Positions 1-5,044 of a DNA stretch of 5,044 nucleotides are shown one piece after another. Position numbers and translations under genes: made by a program. Numbering within the stretch: the stretch's first letter is position 1; each line of letters opens with the position of its first letter. Source of the DNA: Micavibrio sp. UBA2020. Lineage in GTDB: Bacteria; Pseudomonadota; Alphaproteobacteria; Micavibrionales; UBA2020. The notes under the pieces are model-generated. The model was not told the origin of the DNA, searched no databases, and saw only the letters and a program-made list of their open reading frames with translations. The stretch is taken from NCBI GenBank assembly GCA_002334985.1, contig DDBY01000035.1:1-5044 (forward strand), written 5' to 3'.

Positions 1-1822
1 CGACATCGGCACCAGCCCGCTTTATGCCTTCCGCGAAGCGCTGCATGTCATACACGAAGCCGAGGGTGGCATTGACCGTGCCAGTATCCTTGGCATTCTC
101 TCGCTCATCCTCTGGTCGATGATTTTGATTGTGACGTGCAAATACGTTTCCATCCTTTTGCGTATCGATAACAAAGGCGAAGGCGGCACACTGGCGCTCA
201 TGGCGCTGGCGCGGCGGGTGATATACAAAAACACCACGGTGTTTTTGTATCTGGGTATTCTGGGCGCGGCGCTGTTTTATGCGGATTCCATGATAACGCC
301 CGCCATTTCCGTCATTTCGGCGGTGGAGGGGATTAAAACCGTGGCGCCCGGCGCAGATGCGCTGGTCATGCCGATTACGATTGTCATCTTGCTGGGGCTT
401 TTCCTGTTTCAATCGCACGGCACGGGCACGGTATCCAAACTTTTCGGCCCTGTGATGGTGGTGTGGTTCGGCGTGCTGGGCATCATGGGCGCGATGCATA
501 TCGCGGATGATTTCCACATCCTGTTGTCGTTCAATCCGCTGTATGGCCTTCAATTCATTTTCAACCATACCGGCATCGCGCTGTTTGTGATGGGTGCGGT
601 CTTTCTGGCCGTGACAGGGGCGGAGGCGCTTTATGCCGACCTCGGCCATTTCGGCCGCCTGCCCATTCAGGGCGCATGGGGCTGGTTTGTGTTTCCGGCG
701 CTGACGCTGAATTACCTCGGTCAGGGGGCGATGGTGCTGGCGCATCCGGAGACTCTGGACAACCCGTTTTTCAAAATGGTTTCCGCCGATTTCCAGCTGC
801 CGCTGGTGCTGCTCGCGACCTGCGCCACCATTATCGCCAGTCAGGCGGTGATTACGGGCGCCTATTCGCTGACGCGGCAGGCCATCAACCTCGGCCTTTT
901 GCCGCGGCTGAAGGTTCTGCATACATCGGCCGACCATTCGGGGCAGATTTATATGCCGCAAATCAATTACCTGTTGATGGTCGGGGCGATTTTGCTGGTG
1001 CTGACGTTCCAGTCGTCAAGCGCCCTGGCCGCGACCTACGGCATCAGCGTCACAGGCGCGATGTTTGTGGATGCGGTGATGGCGTTTTTCGTCATCTGGC
1101 AGCTGTGGGAATGGAAATGGTGGAAAACCGCGCTGGTCGTCGGGCCGTTTTTGGTTATAGAAGGCGGATTTCTGGCCGCGAACATGACCAAGTTCATGAC
1201 GGGCGGCTGGGTGCCGGTTTTGTTCGCCTGCGTGCTGACGCTGATGATGGTCACATGGGTGCGCGGCAGTTTTATTATCAACAGCCGCTCCATCAAGCGC
1301 GACATCAAGCTGCGCAAATTCATGCGTGAATACAAAACCCGCTGGCCGGATGTGGCGCGGGTCGATGGCACGGCGTTTTTCATGACATCGAATGCCGAGG
1401 TCACGCCCGCATCGCTGGTGCAGAACCTCAACCACAACAAAGTGCTGCACCGTAAAAACGTGCTGCTGTCCGTGCAAATCGAAGGCGTGCCGTATGTGGA
1501 GCCTGAATCGCGCGACCATATCGAGGTGCTGAACAGCGAATTCACGCTTTTGATTATCCGCTACGGGTTCAAGGATGAAATCGATTTGCAGCATGAATTG
1601 CTGCGCCTCAGCCGCCGTCAGGACAAAGACATCCATTTCGACTGGGAAGACACGTCGCTATTCCTCAGCCGCCGCGCCCTGCGCCCCGACCCGCGCTATG
1701 GCCTGCCCGCATGGCAGGATTTCATTTACGTCTTCATGCACCGCCACGCGACGGAGCCCTCCGACTACTACCGCCTGCCCGCCAGCCGCGTCATCGAGAT
1801 TGGGCGGCAGGTTTTTGTTTGA
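1..1822 (+). CDS. kup: Kup-family low-affinity potassium uptake permease (5' partial)
   Basis: Inner-membrane K+ transporter of the Kup/HAK/KT family, in bacteria thought to act as a K+/H+ symporter. The reading frame is open from base 2, and 606 residues are visible. It begins DIGTSPLYAFREAL, which aligns with residue 23 of E. coli Kup (622 aa), and ends EIGRQVFV where E. coli ends ELGTQVEI, so only the start codon and about 20-25 residues are missing. Family signatures seen: GEGGTLALMAL, ITPAISVISAVEG, SKLFGPVMVVWF, TGAEALYADLGHFG, LTLNYLGQGA, ASQAVITGAYSLTRQA and YGISVTGAMF. Many hydrophobic segments fill the first two thirds, and a hydrophilic cytoplasmic C-terminal domain follows (about visible residues 410-606, including LNHNKVLHRKNVLLS). 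The acidic residues reported as important in E. coli Kup (D23, E116, E229) correspond to visible D1, D95 (a Glu-to-Asp change) and E208. The ATG at 119 is internal, not the start. Identity is very secure by family resemblance. Confidence 0.97.
   Translation, partial: DIGTSPLYAFREALHVIHEAEGGIDRASILGILSLILWSMILIVTCKYVSILLRIDNKGEGGTLALMALARRVIYKNTTVFLYLGILGAALFYADSMITPAISVISAVEGIKTVAPGADALVMPITIVILLGLFLFQSHGTGTVSKLFGPVMVVWFGVLGIMGAMHIADDFHILLSFNPLYGLQFIFNHTGIALFVMGAVFLAVTGAEALYADLGHFGRLPIQGAWGWFVFPALTLNYLGQGAMVLAHPETLDNPFFKMVSADFQLPLVLLATCATIIASQAVITGAYSLTRQAINLGLLPRLKVLHTSADHSGQIYMPQINYLLMVGAILLVLTFQSSSALAATYGISVTGAMFVDAVMAFFVIWQLWEWKWWKTALVVGPFLVIEGGFLAANMTKFMTGGWVPVLFACVLTLMMVTWVRGSFIINSRSIKRDIKLRKFMREYKTRWPDVARVDGTAFFMTSNAEVTPASLVQNLNHNKVLHRKNVLLSVQIEGVPYVEPESRDHIEVLNSEFTLLIIRYGFKDEIDLQHELLRLSRRQDKDIHFDWEDTSLFLSRRALRPDPRYGLPAWQDFIYVFMHRHATEPSDYYRLPASRVIEIGRQVFV
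1774..1820 (+). terminator. Possible Rho-independent terminator inside the kup 3' end
   Basis: A GC-rich left arm (1774-1783) pairs with 1803-1811 as nine base pairs with one bulged C at 1780. The loop is 19 bases. GTTTTTGTTT follows (1811-1820) and runs into the stop codon. The T-tract on the plus strand fits termination of kup just before the convergent gene. The long loop and the position within coding sequence weaken the case; codon constraint and GC-rich composition could produce it by chance. Confidence 0.35.
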
Positions 1823-1830
1823 TGCGCTAA

Positions 1831-3036
1831 TCAGGGAATGGGCTGATACATCAGTTTTTCCGGACTTAGCACCTTGTGGTCAAGTATGCGCCGTGTGAGC
1901 GGTTTTGCGCGGCATATTTCCGTGAATTCGCCATTTTTGTATGCGTAGAGGACGCGCGGCTTTGTTTCATCACGGACAATACGCCCGGCATTTTGCGGTG
2001 CCATCTTTTTTGCGTTCTGCGCGATATATGCTTGCCCGTCGATATCGATGACAGACCAATCGGCGCTGCCCTTGCAGTCACGCTCTACGGCGAGGCTTTT
2101 AAGTTTTTCATTGAGGGCAATGTTTTCTGGCTGCTGCGGCAATGACAGGTATTTAAATTCGCATCCGCATCCGGCACCGCTCGAATAATACAATGTCAGC
2201 AGCTTTTCTGCCTTTCCGTCACGGTCAATGTCAACGTCCGTTTGGTTCGTGATGTGTGTTTCTGCAGGAAGTGGGGCGCCATAGAGCTCCCGTTCGTGCG
2301 TTAAGCTTTCCGGCTTCGTGCCTTCTGGGTAAGAAAAGTCATCATTGGCGAATTTTTCGCAGACTGCCCCACGGCTCCGCCCTGTTATTTTCCATCCTTG
2401 AAGCTGGCTTTCGATGCCGCAAAGAACATAAATGCCATCGTCGTTAATTGTACGGAGGCTTTTACGCGCAGAGTCGGAGACAAGAAGATTTTTGCCAAAG
2501 TTGCCAAGGATGACGTCATCATTGCCCCAGTGGTATAAATGGTGCGCATTCACGATGTCTTTATAGAGAGGTTCTCCCCTGTTCTGTTGACTGAGTTCGA
2601 CGGCGGACGCGCTGCGGCAGGTTCCGCCGCCATCTTTTATCAAGGTATAAAAACGGGTTTTCTTTGCGGGCGGCTTTTGTGTGAAGTCCGTATATGTTTT
2701 TGTGTAGCAGCGTGACTTGATTTCTTTATCGGGGGAGCGGGCGTGAACATAGCTGCAATCCACCATATCGGCGTCTGTCGCTTCGCGGATGGATGTGCCG
2801 CTTCTTTCGAACATGGGGCAATATGTATCGACAAGTTTTTTGAGGTTTTTTCTTTGCTCCTCGGGCATTTTTTCATACCAGTCGGGGTACGAGATGTCTG
2901 CCTGTTGTTCTTGTGCCGCGCCCGCTGTTTCTAAATTATCTGTTTCCGTCTGTGCGGCTGTGGGGAGGGCTGAAAAGCTTAAAAAAAGACAAAAGAATAG
3001 ACCGCTCGGGTGTAAATTCATTCTACTTATATCCAT
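1831..3036 (-). CDS. Secreted cysteine-rich hypothetical protein with an Asp-rich FG-GAP-like motif
   Basis: I do not recognise this 401-residue protein. Residues 1-28 look like a Sec signal peptide: hydrophobic core LFFCLFLSFSALP, then TAA before Q29. C16 lies in the core without a lipobox, so a lipoprotein is unlikely. The predicted mature part has ten cysteines (73, 94, 110, 140, 206, 226, 290, 292, 321, 375), an even number that would suit disulfides in the periplasm or outside the cell, including a CGC pair at 290-292. DVDIDRDGKAEKLL (267-280) resembles the calcium-type loop of FG-GAP/VCBS or dockerin-like repeats; IDIDGQAYIA (330-339) is a weaker echo. No transmembrane segment follows the signal, and no enzyme motif is seen. 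Met6 (codon 3019-3021) is an equally possible start; neither Met has a clear Shine-Dalgarno sequence. The gene converges on kup with 8 bases between stops and starts 80 bases downstream of tRNA-Val on the same strand. It looks less GC-rich than its neighbours (28 of 60 bases in one hand-counted line, against 36 of 60 in a line of the 491-residue gene), which hints at a different origin. Confidence 0.85.
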   Translation of the reverse strand: MDISRMNLHPSGLFFCLFLSFSALPTAAQTETDNLETAGAAQEQQADISYPDWYEKMPEEQRKNLKKLVDTYCPMFERSGTSIREATDADMVDCSYVHARSPDKEIKSRCYTKTYTDFTQKPPAKKTRFYTLIKDGGGTCRSASAVELSQQNRGEPLYKDIVNAHHLYHWGNDDVILGNFGKNLLVSDSARKSLRTINDDGIYVLCGIESQLQGWKITGRSRGAVCEKFANDDFSYPEGTKPESLTHERELYGAPLPAETHITNQTDVDIDRDGKAEKLLTLYYSSGAGCGCEFKYLSLPQQPENIALNEKLKSLAVERDCKGSADWSVIDIDGQAYIAQNAKKMAPQNAGRIVRDETKPRVLYAYKNGEFTEICRAKPLTRRILDHKVLSPEKLMYQPIP

Positions 3037-3092
3037 TGTATTTTTATGAATGGGTACGCAGGACAGGCAGCCGCTATTGCAGCCTTTTTTGT

Positions 3093-3100
3093 TTTATAGA
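3093..3100 (-). promoter_or_regulatory. Possible -10 element for the secreted-protein gene
   Basis: The minus strand reads TCTATAAA here, matching six of eight positions of the alphaproteobacterial GCTANAWC -10 pattern and five of six of TATAAT. It lies in an AT-rich stretch between tRNA-Val and the secreted-protein gene, about 57 bases before that gene's first ATG. No convincing -35 is seen at normal spacing, so readthrough from the tRNA promoter is an alternative. Confidence 0.25.
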
Positions 3101-3116
3101 GTATTTTAACTAAAAA

Positions 3117-3191
3117 TGGTGGACACAACAGGGATTGAACCTGTGACCCCTACCATGTCAAGATAGTGCTCTACCGCTGAGCTATGTGTCC
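3117..3191 (-). tRNA. tRNA-Val (anticodon GAC), CCA encoded
   Basis: The minus strand folds into a complete 75-base cloverleaf. The acceptor arm GGACACA pairs perfectly with TGTGTCC. The D arm is GCTC/GAGC with loop AGCGGTA. The anticodon arm is CTATC/GGTAG (one T-G pair) with loop TTGACAT, giving anticodon GAC, which reads the valine codons GUC and GUU. The variable loop is GGGTC, and the T arm is ACAGG/CCTGT with loop TTCAATC. The discriminator base is A, as expected for valine tRNA, and CCA is encoded (3117-3119 on the plus strand as TGG). Five T residues follow the CCA directly on the minus strand, with no separate terminator hairpin. No sign of truncation or of a second copy of its 3' end that would mark an integrated element. 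Confidence 0.97.
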
Positions 3192-3219
3192 ATACGCGAT
3201 CGGGGTTGATCGGATGCAT

Positions 3220-3249
3220 TGTTTAGCATAAGCCCCGCGGATTCGGCAA
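3220..3249 (-). promoter_or_regulatory. Putative promoter of tRNA-Val
   Basis: On the minus strand, TTGCCG (3244-3249) matches five of six positions of the -35 TTGACG, and GCTAAACA (3220-3227) matches six of eight of the -10 GCTANAWC. They are separated by 16 bases, slightly longer than the usual range. Transcription would begin near 3213, giving a leader of about 22 bases before the tRNA 5' end. That leader contains GATCGG twice on the plus strand (3198-3203 and 3208-3213), 10 bases apart. A GATTC site (GANTC class, 3240-3244) touches the -35. Confidence 0.45.
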
Positions 3250-3321
3250 GCCATATAAAACCAAAAGATTTCATTGGCTTATTTTGCACCTCCGCGCCGC
3301 TGCGGGCGGGTTTGTGCGGGT

Positions 3322-3336
3322 TTAAACCTCGTTTAA
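3322..3336. promoter_or_regulatory. CtrA-type binding site (TTAA-N7-TTAA)
   Basis: TTAA at 3322-3325 and TTAA at 3333-3336 are separated by exactly seven bases (ACCTCGT). This is the full consensus bound by the alphaproteobacterial cell-cycle response regulator CtrA. It lies where the -35 would be for the -10 at 3346-3353, the usual arrangement at CtrA-activated promoters, which often lack a good -35. Scanning the other TTAA occurrences I could find, I saw no second copy with this spacing. The motif is symmetric and short, so chance remains possible. Confidence 0.5.
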
Positions 3337-3345
3337 TCATTTCAG

Positions 3346-3353
3346 GCTAGAAT
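3346..3353 (+). promoter_or_regulatory. Putative -10 element of the 491-residue protein gene, overlapping a GANTC site
   Basis: GCTAGAAT matches seven of eight positions of the Caulobacter-type GCTANAWC -10 element and contains TAGAAT, five of six to TATAAT. Its last bases form GAATC (3350-3354), a GANTC recognition site of the CcrM adenine methyltransferase. The element ends at 3353, six bases before the ATG at 3360, so transcription would start at or next to the start codon. No standard -35 is present; the CtrA-type box occupies that position. Confidence 0.45.
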
Positions 3354-3359
3354 CCGCTT

Positions 3360-4835
3360 ATGGCAACCGACGACCCGAAAACCGAAAAAACAGAAAAGCC
3401 GCCCGCGGCCGACAGCGCGATGATGCGCATGGCGCGCGCCTATGTCGATACGGGCAAGGTTGATAAAGCCACGGTTGAAACTGCCGCGCCGCAGACGCTG
3501 TCCGAAGACGATATTTTCGGCGAAGCCGGATTTGGCGCGGAAGCGGGCGTGCCGAGTGAAGTGCGCCGCGTGCTGCAAGCCACGCTCAGCCTGCGCAGCC
3601 TGCCCAAAGATGCCGAAATTAAAATCGCGCCGTCCACAGAAAACGCGCCGCAGGGAAAATTCGAATACGGCTGGTGCTATACCGACCACAAAACCGGCAA
3701 GGAAATCCGCAAGGATTACCGCACTGTCGATTATATGAACGACGAGCCTTATGCCACGCGCGTGCATGCGATGCTGGAACAGCTCGGCCTGCCCGCACCG
3801 AAGGACGGGGAGATTTTCCGCGGCACGCACCACGACCTTTTGTTCCTCAACAGCCACGGCGTTGTCGTGCGTATCGGCCCGCAGGATATCGAAGACCTTA
3901 TCAATCCGGGCATCCTCCAGCCGCTCGGCTGGTTCGAAGACGGCGATAACAAAATCAAGCATGGCGGGCGCGAATTGCCGCTGACGGTGGCGATTTATCC
4001 GGGCATCGAGCTTTCAAACCAGTATTACGACGCCAAGCAAAAACCCGCGCTGGCCGGCAGCCTTTACGATATTCTTTCCGCCACCAACCAAGGCACGGGC
4101 GATGTGTGCAGCGAGGGGAACACGGGTATCATCCGCGTGCTCGACGATGACGGGCAGGAAGTTGCGGTGCAACTGCTGGTCGATGCCGACAACGAATGGA
4201 ACGGCGCGTCGAAAGACATGCGCGAAAAGAAAACCTCCCGCATGCGCGAACAATCGGCGAGTGCGGCGCAATCGCAATCAGGGGCGCAAGCAGGCGCGGC
4301 CGCGCCGCTCAGCAAGGGCGATATTCTTTTCAATACCCTCAGCACCGTATTCAACGCCGTGAAAAACGTGCGGTACTGGGAAAAGGCCTACGAAGTGCAT
4401 CAACCGCTGCGCCACATGTTCTGGGAGGCCTTCGGCGATGTGCCCGCCGTGACCGGATTGCCCAAGGCCGAAGCGCGCACGCGTTTTTGGGAAACCTGCG
4501 CCGCCGTCACCAACAAGCCGCGCGAAATGACGCTGCCCGTCTGGCAAATGAAAAAAGACGAAGCGGGGCATATTTCCTATCACCGTCAGGAAATCCATGT
4601 GCCGCATCTGGTTTTGTACCGTCCGTGGACGGGGGCGGATGCCGACCGTATTATCCAGCCCATCAAACAATCCGCCGGCCTGCGCGCGGGCGTGAACAAA
4701 GAGCATTTGAACAAGTTCGGCGCCGGATATCAGGAACACCAGATGGATGCATTCATGCGTGGCGCGGATAAAAACCTCGGCCAGCGTTTGATGTCCCTCG
4801 GCCGCCGCGTCTGGCGCGATATCCGCAATTTCTGA
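3360..4835 (+). CDS. Uncharacterised 491-residue cytoplasmic protein, possibly CtrA-controlled
   Basis: I do not recognise this protein. It has no signal peptide or membrane segment and is hydrophilic, so probably cytoplasmic. Residues 1-60 are charged and Ala-rich, likely disordered. A first folded region spans about 65-290 and includes GTHHDLLFLNSHGVVVRIGP (155-174), INPGILQPLGWF (181-192) and LPLTVAIYPGIEL (206-218). This strand-rich stretch faintly recalls the N-lobe of kinase or aminoglycoside-phosphotransferase folds, but I find no convincing catalytic loop: DVCSEGN (248-254) has the wrong spacing. An Ala/Ser/Gln linker (about 297-317) leads to a second region (320-491) rich in aromatic and basic residues, including VRYWEKAYEVHQPLRHMFWEAF and the basic C-terminal end RLMSLGRRVWRDIRNF. 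The start at 3360 is chosen because the promoter signals point to it; the Met codons at residues 21, 22 and 24 are alternatives. No Shine-Dalgarno sequence precedes any of these; the best, AGG at 3344, is too distant. Length and codon use support a real gene. Confidence 0.85.
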   Translation: MATDDPKTEKTEKPPAADSAMMRMARAYVDTGKVDKATVETAAPQTLSEDDIFGEAGFGAEAGVPSEVRRVLQATLSLRSLPKDAEIKIAPSTENAPQGKFEYGWCYTDHKTGKEIRKDYRTVDYMNDEPYATRVHAMLEQLGLPAPKDGEIFRGTHHDLLFLNSHGVVVRIGPQDIEDLINPGILQPLGWFEDGDNKIKHGGRELPLTVAIYPGIELSNQYYDAKQKPALAGSLYDILSATNQGTGDVCSEGNTGIIRVLDDDGQEVAVQLLVDADNEWNGASKDMREKKTSRMREQSASAAQSQSGAQAGAAAPLSKGDILFNTLSTVFNAVKNVRYWEKAYEVHQPLRHMFWEAFGDVPAVTGLPKAEARTRFWETCAAVTNKPREMTLPVWQMKKDEAGHISYHRQEIHVPHLVLYRPWTGADADRIIQPIKQSAGLRAGVNKEHLNKFGAGYQEHQMDAFMRGADKNLGQRLMSLGRRVWRDIRNF

Positions 4836-4838
4836 TTT

Positions 4839-4862
4839 TTATCCTTATCCTTATCCTTATCC
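4839..4862. repeat. Hexanucleotide tandem repeat (TTATCC)x4
   Basis: Four perfect copies of TTATCC begin three bases after the stop codon of the 491-residue protein gene. They are preceded by extra T residues and followed by the degenerate TTTCC. The array is intergenic on the plus strand. On the minus strand it would encode alternating Lys-Asp, but only in an open frame I regard as spurious. Copy number may vary between strains. Confidence 0.9.
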
Positions 4863-4873
4863 TTTCCACCGTT

Positions 4874-4970
4874 GTCATACCGGCGCAGGCCGGTATCCAG
4901 TGCGCGTGGTGTCCGTAATAAATCAAGGCCTCGCGGCCTTGAGGTGGATACCGGCCTGCGCCGGTATGAC
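4874..4970. repeat. REPIN/BIME-like element: two inverted REP-type arms with a central hairpin
   Basis: A 26-base arm (4874-4899) is repeated as its perfect reverse complement at 4945-4970. Each arm is itself a hairpin: ATACCGGC, loop GCAG, GCCGGTAT on the left (4877-4896), and its complement on the right. The 45-base spacer carries a third perfect hairpin, TCAAGGCC-TCGC-GGCCTTGA (4923-4942). The element can fold as three small stem-loops or one long 26-bp stem. Paired inverted REP sequences between genes are typical of BIMEs/REPINs, non-autonomous elements mobilised by RAYT transposases; the GTCAT...ATCCA border also resembles the widespread GTCATTCC...GGAATCCA class of dispersed repeats. 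No transposase is present here and no T-tract follows, so it is not a simple terminator. It may still protect the 3' end of the upstream mRNA. Confidence 0.8.
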
Positions 4971-4997
4971 GAAAGAAGAATAAATAATTTCAAAAAA

Positions 4998-5044
4998 CTA
5001 AGGCAGCGCCGCGCATGTGCTCCACATGCCAAAAAAGTTTGCCC
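4998..5044 (-). CDS. Possible 3' end of a minus-strand gene entering from the right edge
   Basis: On the minus strand one frame is open from the edge (about 5042) to a TAG at 4998-5000, reading ANFFGMWSTCAALP. It would converge on the 491-residue protein gene, and the TTTTTT just after the stop on the minus strand could belong to a terminator. With only 14 residues visible, this could be chance; another minus frame is also open here. A perfect 7-bp inverted repeat, GCATGTG-CTC-CACATGC (5013-5029), lies inside it. Confidence 0.2.
   Translation of the reverse strand, partial: ANFFGMWSTCAALP

Noticed and set aside
119..121. ATG at 119 as the kup start
   Set aside because: The frame is open upstream and encodes the conserved DIGTSPLYAFREAL segment of Kup, so the true start is outside the window.
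1016..1636. Minus-strand 206-codon open frame rich in His and Gln
   Set aside because: Fully antisense to conserved kup sequence; composition reflects the complementary codons rather than a real protein.
3065..3092. Terminator-like AGGC...GCCT hairpin followed by TTTTTTG on the plus strand
   Set aside because: The stem is short with a mismatch, and no plus-strand gene ends nearby: the region lies between two minus-strand features, so it would have the wrong orientation.
3117..3191. tRNA-Val as the attachment site of an integrated element
   Set aside because: No duplicated tRNA 3' end and no integrase gene are present in the window.
3342..3962. Minus-strand 206-codon open frame
   Set aside because: Antisense to the 491-residue gene; long antisense frames are expected in GC-rich coding DNA, and its 3' end runs into the promoter region on the other strand.
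4839..4970. CRISPR array
   Set aside because: The TTATCC units are contiguous with no spacers, and the two 26-base arms are inverted, not direct, repeats with a single spacer.
5013..5029. Inverted repeat GCATGTG-CTC-CACATGC considered as a terminator
   Set aside because: It is followed by A residues on the plus strand, and on the minus strand the T-tract precedes it, so no intrinsic terminator can be claimed in either direction.
4730..5032. Minus-strand open frame of 100 codons with a Lys-Asp repeat
   Set aside because: It is a translation of the REPIN-like element and the TTATCC array (SYRRRPVS... and KDKDKDKD), runs antisense into the end of the 491-residue gene, and has only a TTG start. 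Such RRRP...TGLRRYD products are typical spurious translations of REP-type repeats.

Overview
The window looks like chromosomal DNA of an alphaproteobacterium. This is inferred from a promoter matching the Caulobacter-type -10 consensus (GCTANAWC), a perfect CtrA-type box (TTAA-N7-TTAA) with a GANTC (CcrM methylation) site beside it, and the moderately GC-rich coding style. The genus cannot be named from the sequence; no 16S rRNA or other marker is present.

Layout. Bases 1-1822 (+) hold nearly all of a Kup-family potassium uptake permease; only about the first 20-25 residues lie upstream of the window. It converges, 8 bases apart, on a minus-strand gene (1831-3036) for a 401-residue secreted, cysteine-rich protein of unknown function with an Asp-rich, FG-GAP-like calcium-type motif. 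Then comes tRNA-Val(GAC) on the minus strand (3117-3191), with a plausible promoter upstream of it. A divergent regulatory region (3192-3359) leads into a plus-strand gene (3360-4835) for a 491-residue cytoplasmic protein that I do not recognise. Its promoter is the most interesting signal here: a CtrA-type box, a GCTAGAAT -10 element overlapping GAATC, and an ATG 7 bases after the -10 with no Shine-Dalgarno sequence, suggesting a cell-cycle-controlled and possibly leaderless transcript.

The last 209 bases hold no complete gene. They contain a four-copy TTATCC hexamer repeat directly after the stop codon, a REPIN/BIME-like element (two perfect 26-base inverted REP-type arms around a third hairpin), and perhaps the last codons of a minus-strand gene entering from the right.

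The genes do not form one operon: strands alternate (+, -, - tRNA, +) and no shared pathway is visible. Potassium uptake, an envelope or secreted protein, a tRNA, and a possibly CtrA-controlled protein appear to be independent units.
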